Part shown: positions 38,626 to 50,196 of the stretch, piece after piece | Layout of the letters: every line of letters starts with the position of its first letter | Numbering within the stretch: position 1 is the first letter of the stretch | Assembly: GCA_031472005.1 (NCBI GenBank) | Contig: PZJY01000005.1 | Coordinates: 1,302,001-1,366,000, forward strand | Reading direction: 5' to 3' | DNA from: Tetracladium setigerum | Taxonomy: Eukaryota; Ascomycota; Leotiomycetes; Helotiales | Length of the DNA: 64,000 bases | The notes under the pieces: generated by a model | What the model saw: the letters and a program-made list of their open reading frames with translations, nothing else | Databases searched by the model: none | Told to the model about the DNA's origin: nothing | Program-made: the position numbers and the translations under genes

Positions 38626-39890
38626 TAAATTAGTGGCACTTAAGCAATCATCCGAGATTTTTATTTCGGCCAAATTTCGGCCAGCTGTCAGTTGAATTGG
38701 GTTTTAAAAAGGGACAATACTGTACATGAAAGGAGAAGGGTGTTCGATTAGAAATTTGCGTTGTTTTTGGCTAGCATTAGACTTTTTAGAATGGTTAGAA
38801 TAATACAAAATAAAATCCGATTGTTCAGATCTACTCTTGGCTTAACTATCGAAGGGAATATTGCAAAGAGAGATCAAATTCACTTTCGTAACAGTGTGCA
38901 GTTGGTAAAATGCAGCCAAATACCAAAGAATACATATATTAGAAATACACTCAAAGTCCACAATTACCCTAGGAATAGATGGCAAACTCATAACAGAAGC
39001 GTAAATCGAGCCTCTTGAGATGAAATTTCAAGTCCTACTTCTCTCCCCTTCATCCTTTTACGGCAAAGCCGTATCCCTCCATAGATAGAACCGCTCCCTC
39101 CTTTCAAACCGTAGCCGACGGCGAGATACGCAGAATAAGATAGGATATTATAGCAATTCCCCCCCGTTTTCTGGGTTTGGGGTTAACCTCCCCCATGAAC
39201 TATGAAATTGTACCCAGTAGTTGATGACAGGCCATAATGAGTTCGAGAGTCTATGATGTCAGATTGAGTGGATGCTGTACACTGCGTTTGAAGTACAGGA
39301 GTGACAGGCATGACTAAACTATAATGGATTGTAATTATACGAACATAATGCAGAATTATGATCTACTCGCGTGGTGTTGGAAGTCTTTTCTCTTTGGTGG
39401 ACTGGGGGTTGAGAGACATCTGTGAGGTAACTTTTAATTGACGCGTGTTTTTCGAGTGGATACACCGGGAATGAGACGCGTAAGTTTTTTGGGGAATATG
39501 AATAGTGCTAAGAGAGCAGCCCTGTAATTTAATCTGGAAGGGTAGAGATAACTTCGCCTCGAGACTGCTGTCGTATTCATTGCATCAACGAGATCACGTG
39601 AGCGTATTTGTCGTATTTGGGAAAAGTGAATACGCTTCTACACGGACTGTCGTACATAACGAAACATTAGATGGCATCGCATCAAGGAAGACCTAGCTAC
39701 AAATTTGGCTTAAGTTTAAATTTAATGGGAACGATTTATTTTGAGAATATGATGGTTCTAGTGCTTCCGGTACAATCATGCGCTTTCGCAAATGATCAAA
39801 CAGAGCTGTTCCATATAATTGCTGCTGCATCCTCATGTCCAAAGTTCAGTTCGACAAGCTATCACTCATTCCTCTTCAATATACACTGTC
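38626..39890. other. 1.2 kb intergenic region, no gene recognised
   Basis: AT-rich to about 39020, then mixed sequence with a CCCCCC run near 39161-39166. Possible promoter of the tannase-family gene. I looked for an exon with a signal peptide for that gene but found none convincing. Confidence 0.4.
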
Positions 39891-41511
39891 ATGTCTTTCT
39901 TTAATGGCACATCGTGCACACCTGCCTCTTTCTCACCCGCATTATTCGGTCTCGAGATTCTGAATGTCTCTGCCAACCTGGTTACGAACTATAGCACAGT
40001 CGCACTCTCAACATACAACTACAACCACCCAACCATCAATGTAGACAATGTTACCTTTTGCAATCTCACCATCACCTACACTCATCCAGGACAAAATGAC
40101 AATGTTATCATGGAGGCATGGTTGCCAGAAGCGGAGAAGTACAACGGCAGAATGCAAGGGGTTGGTGGCGGTGGATGGGTTTCTGGCAGGTTCTTCTTGT
40201 CATACACCTCAATGAGTGGTGCAATCGCGGAGGGATATGCGACAATGACTACCGATTCTGGACTTGGAAGTGCTACTGATGCGAAGCCTTGGGCTCAGGT
40301 CAGTCCTGGAAACGTCGATCTGTATACGTTGCAGAATTTCGGCTCACTCTCGCTTTATGAGGAAGCGGTTATGATGAAAGACCTCATCAAGCAATATTAT
40401 GGATCACCACCGCAATACTCATACTGGAGTGGCTGCTCCCAAGGTGGTCGACAAGGCTTGATGTTGGCTCAACGATACCCCGATCTCTACGATGGAATTG
40501 CGGCTTCAGCACCTGCAAATAACTGGAACGAGCTCATGACATCCACGATGTACCCACAAGTCATCATGAATACTATGCAAGTCTTTCCCAGAGCCTGCGA
40601 GCTGGACTTCCTGGCTGCCGAGGCTACCAAATTCTGCGACAATTCTGATGGCGTTGTTGATGGTATCTTGTCTGATCCTGCGGCATGTCAATTTGACCCT
40701 TTTGGAAAGGTCGGTAGCACCTTCAACTGTGCAGAGACAGGCATGAACATGACTCTCAGCCAAGGTGCAGCCATTATTGCCAATGCTACATGGGAGGGAT
40801 CAAGAACATCAAATGGTAGTTTTCTCTGGTATGGGCTCCATCCTGGAGCACCAATATCGGGCACTGGTGTTCCCAACAGCATTGCTACCACGAGTTGTTC
40901 TTCCAATGGAACCTGTACCGGCTTAGCCAGTCAACTTGGAAGCCAATGGTTCCAGTTGTTCGTTGAGAAGAATCCTGATTTTGACATTGCAACAATGACG
41001 CTTGAACAGCTCAATGATCTCTACGATTTCTCAAAACAAACATATGAGAGTATTTACAGTGCCAATAACCCCAATCTGTCTCGCTTCCGGAATTCAGGTG
41101 GGAAAATGCTTGCCTATCATGGTCTGGTACGTACCCTCATTCATCCATTTTGAAAATCATCATGTACTGACTGACAATTGCAAAAAGCTTGACGAGATTA
41201 TTCCGGCAGGTGGAACCGAGCATTACTACAATGCAGTGAAAGCCATAATGCCTGAAGTTCAAGATTTCTATCGCTTCTACAAAGTGCCCGGTTTACAGCA
41301 CTGCTCTGGTGGAAATGGTGGTCAGCCAACTGCAATCTGGGCTGCACTTACTGCTTGGGTGGAGAATGGCACCGTTCCAGACGCGCTTCCCATCAGTTTT
41401 ACCAACCAGAATAATGGCACAACTCATCGAAAGTTATGTCCGTATCCAGCAACAGCTGTCTACAATGGAACAGGGAATTCAGATATTGCAGCGAGCTTTG
41501 ATTGTGTCTGA
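39891..41511 (+). CDS. Tannase / feruloyl esterase family protein
   Basis: Esterase of the fungal tannase family, acting on gallate or hydroxycinnamate esters of plant material. Exons 39891-41126 and 41188-41511 give about 519 residues. The nucleophile elbow is SYWSGCSQGGRQGLMLAQRY, with Ser between the conserved Cys and Gln as in the family. The Asp and His of the triad fit LLDEIIPAGGTEHYY and VPGLQHCSGG; the Cys pairs bracketing Ser and His are conserved features. Other blocks are GGGGWVSGRFF, YATMTTDSGLG, DLYDGIAASAPANNW and CDNSDGVVDGI with a calcium-site-like Asp cluster. Many N-glycosylation sequons suggest secretion, yet no signal peptide follows the chosen ATG (MSFFNGTSCTPASF), so an upstream exon may be missing. 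Substrate cannot be told from sequence. Confidence 0.88.
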
Positions 41512-41897
41512 TCACAGATAAGATTGTACACTATTGCTGGGTTGATATTTTCAGCATTGTAATATTATTAGGAACGAAGTACACGAAATTGAGAAGGGTC
41601 TACATCAATGGAATATCATATAGGCAAACAATTTTCCAGACCAACTGAAAAGGATACAATGCAATTATATCACTTTATTCTTTTGCGTTCAAACCGTGGT
41701 GATGGGAATCAGATTGCTCCATAGTGCTTGATTGTTTTCTAGTCATGCTTGGTTGCAGGGACTTTCGATACAGTACCTTCTCTATCTCGCCTCATTAAAA
41801 AAGATATGAGGATTCTCAACATATATCCGACTCGCAAAAATTTTTGTAACATGCCTTCCCATAAGTGAATGTGTTGGCTACAGTGCAGAGCTGCAAT

Positions 41898-43838
41898 CTA
41901 AAACACGTATCTGAAGTCGGCGTTCTCCTTGTCAGTGAGGTCCTCAAAGGCATGCTCGTGAGTAATCTTCTCGTTCTCGCTGGAGTTTTGGATTCCTTGG
42001 TCTTCGAGAGCAGCAGCCTTCTTCTGCTTGTTACGTCGCACCAGAAGGAAGCGTGTGACCACGAGGGTGATGTTGAAAAGGACGTAAATGCAGAAATGAG
42101 CAGTAAACCCCTTCTTGTAGCGGGGCTCATCGGATTTTTGAAAAATCTTTAGGCGGATGGGATTAGTATTAGTCTTTCCAAGAAACTAAAAATTCCAAGC
42201 ATAGATTGCTTACCTGAGGAGCAGCCATGTTGCCAGCAGCCCATGCGATGAAGGTGGTGGCAAGGGCGGTTGTCTTCTTGGTGCGACCAGCGATGTTCCG
42301 GGAAATTAAAGAAAAGATCATGTTGCCCTCGGCGAGGATGAATTGCGTGCAATAGAAAGCAATCAGGAGACCAACCCGGTTGGAGGAATTGGGAGTGATG
42401 GAGTAGATGATTGCAGTTCCTATTATAGGTGGGATGGTCCAGATGTGCATAATCAAAATTGTTTGCTTAGTCGTCTGCGCAAGCGTGGCGGCTGAAATCA
42501 TGATGATGATAGTGATGGCGCCTTGAGCGATGTTAAGTAGCTGAGTCTGGAGGTACGAGAAACCGAAGGAAGAGATAATCAAATTGGAGAAGACGCCCAA
42601 GCCTCCAATGACTAGTGTCGAGGTGACTTGGAGCATGACATAGCACCAGATAATTGGATCGGTGAAGGATTCGTAAACTTGGTACTTCTTGAAGGTCTTG
42701 TTCACAATACCTGTCTCGTTAGCGCGGACACGCTCAATGAGCAATCGCTTAGTATCTTCGTCGAAGCACTTTGCCTCGACAGGGGAGTCGGGGAGCCACC
42801 AGCCAACAAATCCAGACCAAACCACGGTAAGGAGGCCGAGCAGGAGGAAGAGGAGTTGCCAGGACTTCATGATGCCGTCTTTATAGTGGGAGACGCCGTA
42901 TGCGATGAGGCCACCAGTCTGCGCCTTTGTCAGTTTCTACGCACTAGTTCATGTTCCCAAATGTGGAACTGACCATCAATTGAACACCAATCATACAAAA
43001 CCAGAGAGAAGTCAAGACACTTTGCTCTCGCTTTGTATACCACATCGCAGTCCTGGGATAATTAGTTCGAATTCTCTCTAAACCGTGAAGCATTGTACAC
43101 ACATAATAATAAATGCTGGCTGGACGCAAGATTCGAATAGACTGCCCGGAAATTAGTGAGAAATTCTACATGAGGGGAGGCCACTTCGTACCCAAGAAGG
43201 AAGCGGACAGCCATCAAGCCACCGAAGTTAGTCGTCGCAGCAGAGCAAGCTACCACCGCTCCCCAACAGAAGATGCTGAATTCAATTAGCAACCATGCCT
43301 AGAGCTTGTTGAGGTTGTTCAACGCACTTGGCAGCAAGGTATTTTGCCACTGGCAGACGTTGCAGGAGGTAGTTGGTCGGCCATTCTCCAACCAAGACAC
43401 CCATATACAGAACAGTCCCAAGCCAGGAATATTGTTGACCGACAAGATTGGCATCTTTTCTGATGTCCATGATGGATGCAAAACCTAGTGTGCTCTTGTC
43501 GAGTGACTGACAAAAGTATGTCTAGCACGAGATGTTAGAATGAAAGTAATAGAAATCTGGTGGATCCAACCCTTGACTTACTCCCAACATGACAGCGAGA
43601 ATTCTGCGGTTAACGACCCAGAAGAGCTTTCGATCCAAGGCGGCGTCAATATGGATCCCATCGTTGTGGTAGTAGTCCGATTTCTGGGAGGCATCTAAAT
43701 CAGCACTGTGAAGGGATCATGAGAACTCATCCATACCTCTGTATCATCAGCTTCAGTAGTGATGGGGACCATCTTTGTTGGAGCTGCGATCTCATCGTGG
43801 TCATGCTTTGCAGCGTCTTTGGTAGTAGTACCAGCCAT
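41898..43838 (-). CDS. MFS permease of the Dal5/allantoate (anion:cation symporter) family
   Basis: About 500 residues, 12 membrane segments, multi-exon. The start is MAGTTTKDAAKHDHDEIAAP at 43838. Family blocks include ALDRKLFWVVNRRILAVMLG, SLDKSTLGFASIMDIRKD, SWLGTVLYMGVLVGEWPTNY, GLFESCVQPAFIIMTAMWYT, WWLPDSPVEAKCFDEDTKRL and the ending FEDLTDKENADFRYVF, which is typical for fungal Dal5-like carriers. I read introns near 43707-43737, 43530-43600, 43270-43330, 43148-43195, 43054-43100, 42890-42975 and 42145-42215; all joins checked keep the frame. Substrates in the family range from allantoate and ureidosuccinate to nicotinate and small acids. It diverges from the Zn2Cys6 gene, with 0.7 kb between the starts, which hints at local control. 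Confidence 0.88.
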
Positions 43839-44539
43839 GTCAGGCAACACAAATTGAAAGAATGAATGGTCGATTGTAGTGGGTATTCGGGCTGATCCAA
43901 GTCTAGGTAGGGGATATCCAGCGGCATGGTTTCATATCTATCTATTTATACCGTATGTTGGAGAATATGTTCATCATACACCTGTGACAAGCGGTGGTGT
44001 TGTTGAACTCGGTCCCTCACAATGTGGGGGAATTTTGGGGTCCCCGTAGATTCGACCGAGACGGCGAGGAAGTTTCCCAAGCACTGGGGTCCCATCATTA
44101 GTGGGTACAACAGTACCGTAGCTATTGTGAGGGTGGTCTGATGTATATCGGAACTGATGCCGGAGATAGCCGCTGGCCGTTGGCATTCCCGCCACCACAT
44201 GACCTGCACCTGCATTTTTGGGGTGACTTCATCACGTGCCACGCTCGCTTGTTTTCGGGGGTTCGTTGTTCCCCTCCTCGGCCTGTTGCCAGGACATCTG
44301 CATCTGACATCTTCCCTCGGTACTCGTCGTCCTCCTCCTCCTCCTCCTCCTTCCTCTCCGCCGCCGCCGCCTCCTACCACTCTTTCATCTGATTACTTTG
44401 CATATCTATCTACTATTCGATAAACTCCTGATCTCTCGGGCCGTTTTCTAAAACAAACTCTGAGATTCGAACCCGGTCACGGCGCTCGCAGCATGCCTAA
44501 CAGTTTTGAGTCTGTTGCACTCGCTGTGATTATCTTGGC
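43839..44539. promoter_or_regulatory. Divergent promoter between Dal5-type permease and Zn2Cys6 regulator
   Basis: About 700 bases separate the two starts. A TCCTCC trinucleotide-type tract lies at 44328-44375. CGG and CCG triplets occur, but no clear inverted CGG pair with a fixed spacer was established by eye. A stretch at 44448-44530 has a tRNA-like T-arm word but does not fold properly. Confidence 0.45.
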
Positions 44540-47208
44540 ATGAAAATGCCACGCCATCGCGAAACTCATACCAGTGGCAACGAGTATTCAGCTGTGGCAG
44601 CTGCCTCTGTTGCAGTGGAGGAGGAAGGTCCAGCGTAAGTTGTTCACCACCACCCAAAGAAAGGTCAAGCCCGTCCCTTCTCTCGTGGTCAAAGGCTGAG
44701 CTGGGCTTCAATGATTCAGGTGTTTGCCATGTAGAAAGAAGAAGTCCAAATGCTCGAGGAGTCAGCCATGTTCCTATTGTGTGAAAGCCGGCATTGAATG
44801 CGTCTATGATGACCGAAAGTCGCGCCCTGGCATGCGCATTGGCGCTCTGGATGCACTGACCGATCGTGTCAAAACCTTGGAGAATATGTTCCTTGGTCAA
44901 GGTCTGCTCTGGCAACAGGTTTGGAACTGTCTTGATAGTATACAGCCATCAGACTCCTTGTCCTCCTCGGATTCCGCTTCAAGGTTACCACCTCCACCCA
45001 ACGAACGCCTGAAAGATTCTACGGACCGCCTGAAGAACACCCTCTTGTCTTTGTCCAGTGGCGAGTCAAATGAAATTCTGGATGATGTGATACCGAGAAG
45101 CAACCGCAAACGCCAAAGAGTCTCGCTAGAAGAAACTCAGGAAACACCTAGGAAGCGTTCTCCTGTCCTCTTAGATTCGCATGAGAATACCTTACCCCCT
45201 GACGACTTGGTTGATGCGCTAGTCGAAATCTACTTCACCCAGATTCATCCTTGGATTCCTATTCTGCATGTCAGGGAATTCCGAGAACGGATGAGAGACC
45301 CCATACAACGGCCAAAGTTGAAAAGCGTATTTCATGCGATTGTGTCGCTCTGTTCCCGATTTTCGGATGATCCAAGGCTCGCCGGTCCAGAGGTGAAGAC
45401 AGCCTGTGCCAGGAAAAATCGGCAAATTGTTATTCTCCAAAGCATGGAATCATTTTCGGTCGAGAACTTACAAGCGCTTGTGATATGTGCTTTTGATACT
45501 GTGAGATACCTTGCTTCTGGGCAACCTAACAATAACTAACCTACAGCAGATTGGGAGTGGTCGTGGACCATCTGCATGGTCTATCGTGGGAAGCATGACA
45601 CGGACCGTTGAACAACTTCAGCTCAGCGTTGAAGAAAATGAGGGAGAGAGACCGAGTGGGGAATTTTTGATGCAGAGAATGGCCTTTCTTAAGCCATGCA
45701 AATCTTGGCTACAGAGAGAAGATCGGCGACGCGTTTTCTGGAATGTCTTCCTTATGGATCGGTTTTGTAGCATAGCTACAGGGTGGAATGTCTCCCTGAC
45801 AAGTGCTGACGTGAAAAGACGGCTTCCCTGTGAAGGGGCGCTGTGGGAACGAGGCGTTGCCTTGGATACACCAACTCCATTCTTCGGCATCTCTGATGTA
45901 GCAGCTACAACGCCTAAAATCAATCCTGATCCAAGGCAGAATAGGGCGACGCAGAATACCATCGGCGCATTTGCATATTGTATTGAAGCTACGGAGAGTT
46001 TGAGTCTTGTGACTATGTTCTTTCTACATCAACCAGTTGATTTCTCAAACTACCATGATGTGCAAGTATGGATGATGCGTTTCAAGGAGCTAGATCTTCG
46101 ATTAATACAGTACTCATAACCCTCCATCCGAAAAATCTAATTTGCTAATCATTCTAGGTGGAAACTCTTTCTTCCAGAACAATGGCGGGAAGCTTCTGCC
46201 AGAAACGCAGACGGAATTCTGGATCCAAACCTAATTCTTGCTCATATCACCCATAACACGGCGGTTGGGCTGCTCCATCAAGGCATAGCCTACCCATCTC
46301 CTCAGTGGCAGCGAACGAAGATCAGACTTCCTTCCGCCTCCAGTGCTGAAAATTGCCTGGCCGCTGCTTCCGAAATAGCCATCATCGCGAAGAACTTTCT
46401 TCTGGGTTCAACCATCCTGACTAACCCTCAATTCGCATTCTGTCTCTTTATTAGCGGACGAATGCTTCTCGCCCACAGCAATTATTACAACGTCAGTCTT
46501 TCCGACGACTTCGATTCTCTCACCGACAGCCTCTTGGAGACATCCAGAAGGTGGAGCGGCGCGAGCCACGAGCAACTCCAAAGCAAGACGGAAAATCTGG
46601 CTTCCAAATTTGCCGCCCGTTTAATCCAGGCAAAGAATGAAGGATCAGGTGCACTGGATATTAGAAAGGCAGCTTATTCGGAAGAAGAAGGCCAAAGAAC
46701 AGCGGTGGCTTCTCCCCAGAGGAGTGAAAACGAAATTCCTAACGTCCCGCATGAGGTGGCAGGTGCCCCTAATGACACATTCCTTCCGTATGCAGTCGCA
46801 AACAATCAAAGCCCCTTACAAAATCCTGTCCCTATTTCATCTAATGGCGCTTTCAACGACCAATCCATGGATACTTCACTCCTCGATCAGAGCTCACCAG
46901 ACAGCATCTCGCTTGCCTTCCCACCACTTCCCCTCTCCTTTCAGCCGCAGAATATCTCAACAATTCCATCACCAGCCCCAGGTTATCAACATCTCCCACC
47001 ACAAGAAGTTGGCTATCCAACTAATATGGAGGGCTACAATCCAGAAATCGCGATGACGCTCCAAACTGACTACGGAGACGCGGCGCCAAACGGCTTCGGC
47101 CATTCCATGGAGGAATACGAAAATCTGAATTCCTTCTTTCCGTACCCGTTCATCCCGAGTCAAAGGATTAGTACATTTTTGAGTGTAGAGAGGTCTAAAG
47201 ACATTTGA
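44540..47208 (+). CDS. Zn2Cys6 transcription factor with fungal-specific TF domain
   Basis: Nuclear DNA-binding regulator. Exons 44540-44634, 44720-45500, 45550-46109 and 46158-47208 give 828 residues. The binuclear zinc cluster (about residues 33-60) is CLPCRKKKSKCSRSQPCSYC plus the sixth Cys in GIEC, with canonical spacing. A short coiled-coil follows (LDALTDRVKTLENMFL). The middle homology region starts at DALVEIYFTQIHPWIPILHV and continues with GRGPSAWSIVGSMTRTVEQL and DRRRVFWNVFLMDRFCSIAT. The C-terminus is Ser/Pro/Gln-rich and acidic, as in activation domains. The exon 3 acceptor is a tandem CAGCAG (45544-45549), which could add or omit one Gln. The gene diverges from a Dal5-type permease, a likely target by position. 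Confidence 0.9.
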
Positions 47209-47871
47209 GTGGTGCCATGCGATGATAATTCGGAGTTGGGGGGTGTTGGGGTTATATGTGGAGCTGTGGTCACTACGAATTGGGCATTGGGCGTTGGACT
47301 TAGCGGCGACGCTTTGGAAAGGTGAACGAACGGAAAACATATTCCAATTTCAGAGGAATTTCTGATAACCTAAGGAGCTTCATTGCTCTAGCGTGTCAGG
47401 CAAAAGCACGTACTTGCAAAAGAGTAATTTCATTTGACGTGTAAGACTAAGTCTTCAGAGGTGTGGATGAATCAAAGGGGTTTAGCTGTACATTCTCCCA
47501 GGCGCTAAGTACGAAAAGTAAGAAATAAAATAACATTATAGAGCGATTGAATATCATATAGAATACTGTGTTTTAAAAGAAAATACGGGACTTGTATGTA
47601 AGATTACCTACCACCTAGGTAGCTAGGTATTCTTACCTTGTTCCTCATCTCTACCCCACAGGACTGCAGTGGTGCCATCTATTACTCTAGGCTCACGAGG
47701 AAGAAGGACTAATTCAATCAGGGAAATTCTCTAATCGCGGAATAAAGATAGAAAACCCCAAATCTCGCCAAATGGAACACGTTATTTTCTCCTACAATCC
47801 ACCATTTCAAGGGTCAGGCAGCCATCTCCTCTCGTGTTCATTGTACAGTCTCTTTCAACTTAAGGCCTGAC
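47209..47871. other. Intergenic between convergent genes
   Basis: Contains the CCTAGGTAGCTAGGTA cluster at 47611-47630, one of the recurrent intergenic motifs. No gene was seen. Confidence 0.45.
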
Positions 47872-49635
47872 TTAAAGGCCACTCACAATTCCCATCTCCA
47901 ACAGCTTATTACCCACGAGCAAGAAGTAATAGTCCGCATAAACCAACCCATGATCGGCCCACCTCCTTGGCGCAAACTCGAAATTGTTAATCGTAGCTCC
48001 CTTGAGGATCGTCTCCTCCCCTTCTCCCATATCAACCTCCAGATTACTAAACTCCTGACCAATACTCCCTACACCATCCACCGACGGCACGTAAACAGGC
48101 CGGTTAACGAACGATGCCGGAGCAGAGAGCTTGCAGCCCAGCACCGAAGTGACAATATGCAGCGAAGCCTGCAGGTAGGGCGAATTCTCCCCGCGAGAAG
48201 TTAATGCTTCATGAATGAGCAACATTCCATACGCAGCGATCATAGCAGCGGATGTATCGGTCGGTGTAAGACCCTCGACAGCTTCAACAGCAAAATCCCA
48301 GTACGGCACCCCATTTCCAGGCAAGTTCTTCAAGAATAAGTCCGCGCACTCTCTCGCAGTTTCCAAGAACGATACGTCGCGCACCCACTGATACGTCTGC
48401 ACAAAGCCCGTGATGGCCCATGCTTGTCCGCGCGACCAGCACGACGTGTCACTGAAGCCTTGGTTCGTGAGGTACGCTTTCGGCTGGCCGGTGACTTGGT
48501 CAAAATTCACGACGTGATAGGTCGTCTTGTCGGCACGGATGTGATGTTTGCGAGATGTTTCGGCGTGGGAGATGGCAAGGGCGCGCATGTGGGGAGACTG
48601 GAGCTCGCCGGCGGCCCAGAAGAGAAGATCGAGGTTGAGCATGTTGTCCTACAAGAGTTGAGGATCGTGTGCGGTAAGAAAGGGTATAGGATACGACAAA
48701 AGAACAGCGAAAGTCATTGAGATAGGAGGAAGATGAGACTCACGATGATAACTAGATAGTCTGCCGTTGGATCTGTGAATTTATACCTTTTCGTTACGCA
48801 AGTATCCCAAGATCTGATGGCACCTACGCGGGGATCAAACCGATCAGCTAGGGTTTTGGCGGCACTGATAAGGCTGCCATAGGCTTTGGTGTCATGATTA
48901 AGTTCCCATGCTTGTTTGGCCCACGGGCAGATCATGAAGCCCAAATCATGGGTTCCAAGGAGTGTGGCATTCTTATGGAGGTTGGCCGTCCACCATTGGC
49001 ATGCATTTCTATTGTTCTTAGGTTAGAGACCAAAATTTGTTTGCAAGAGTCAAGTCAGACAGACTTACTCTAGCTGAAGGGGATGTGGGAGCTGGGGTTC
49101 AAGAAGGTGGGAGTATTTCCGTTGACGTTCCAAAAGAAGGTAAAGAGAACCAGGAAAGAAACCAGATGTCCAGAATTCTGCATCTCTGTAGATATATTCC
49201 GTTTGGCCGGGATGTGTATACTCCGGATAGAGCGTTGGTGGGGAACTCTACAGAATATGAGTAAGGTCGTTACACCTGGAGGACGCAAAGCACTTACATA
49301 GTTCAAAGCCCTCTTTGCAATTCCCCAGATCTTTGCTGACACAGAAGGGGCGTATAGAGATGAGAGATTGTGTTTCCGGGTTGCAAGTTCTCCATTGACG
49401 GGTGGGTGGCTTTCTACTTCATGTTGAGCTTCACTGGGTTTGAGTTTCGCCGACTTCTAGAGACTGTTAGCCATGGATAGAAAATGGTCAACGTAGTACT
49501 TACTATGAGAGCCTCTGGCTCAACAGTTTCAACAGAGGTTTCATTGAAAGACTTTCGACTTCGCTTCTTTGATGAAGCATTCGAAGGCGCAGCAGGAACA
49601 TGCTCAGTAACCAAAGTGCTAGAGCTGGCAACCAT
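47872..49635 (-). CDS. Unsaturated glucuronyl hydrolase-like protein (GH88)
   Basis: Cleaves the unsaturated uronic acid left by polysaccharide lyases. Five exons (minus: 49635-49504, 49456-49298, 49247-49069, 49008-48744, 48648-47872) join cleanly into 503 residues. GH88-like blocks are DAEFWTSGFFPGSLYLLL, LGTHDLGFMICPWAKQAW, IRSWDTCVTKRYKF, DNMLNLDLLFWAAGE, GFSDTSCWSRGQAWAITGF, GVPYWDFAVE, DTSAAMIAAYGMLLI and HGLVYADYYFL. The catalytic Asp residues should be those in HDLGF and DNMLN (family knowledge). No signal peptide is seen, so it is probably cytosolic, acting on imported disaccharides. GH105 is the related alternative, but the motif set fits GH88 better. It diverges from an aldo-keto reductase gene 0.56 kb away. 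Confidence 0.88.
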
Positions 49636-50196
49636 TTTATGAGATTTGTAAATCAAGTTGTAGAGAGAGAAAATTGATGCTTTGATCCTAAGCCTTCACT
49701 CCATGATGTACTCGAGGTTTTATCAAGGTATGTCGAGAGGATGTTATGAGCCCGTCCAATCAGCCCATGAATATCTACCCCGAAGCAGTCGTGCCGCAGA
49801 GGTCTCCGCAATGCGAAGAGTGGACACGGCGGTTCCAAAGCCCATGCTAGATACCTACCTACTTACCAATCTGAGCTGCTCCTTTGCAGAGATATCTGGT
49901 TTGGGTTCACGGGGAAGTTCTCGGTGCCAAGATGTTGCAATGTCCCATTACTGCCATTCCGGGCCATTGTTCGGCCCGGCAGCGAAGTCACTAGGTCGTC
50001 CGCAGCGCATTATTTCCAAGCAATCTGAAGTCCAGCTCAATTTGTTCTGCGCATATAAAAAGATGCATTGGAACGGGAACATACCTACCTAATGATATAA
50101 ATACCTACCCAACGTGACGGTGAGTTTCTTGGCATTCCTCATCGTGCTGCTGCTACCGACACACTGCACAGTACATAGCCATCCTCCTTCCAGATC
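49636..50196. promoter_or_regulatory. Divergent promoter between GH88 and aldo-keto reductase genes
   Basis: The starts lie 561 bases apart. CTACCTACTTACC and CCTACCTAATGATATAAATACCTACCC occur at 49853-49866 and 50083-50110; the ATATAAAT there may serve as a TATA box for the rightward gene. An open frame across 49682-50092 has no Met start and no domain character, and I treat it as chance. Confidence 0.45.

Noticed and set aside
43946..44423. Gly/Pro-rich frames on both strands in the divergent promoter
   Set aside because: They come from the TCCTCC/GCCGCC tract; composition alone explains them.
44448..44530. tRNA-like stretch on the minus strand (GGGTTCGAATC T-arm word, an ACTCAAAA loop)
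   Set aside because: The anticodon loop would have eight bases, the T stem has a mismatch and no acceptor 5' strand pairs with the 3' end. It may be an old tRNA remnant but does not support a gene, and it overlaps the promoter of the Zn2Cys6 gene.
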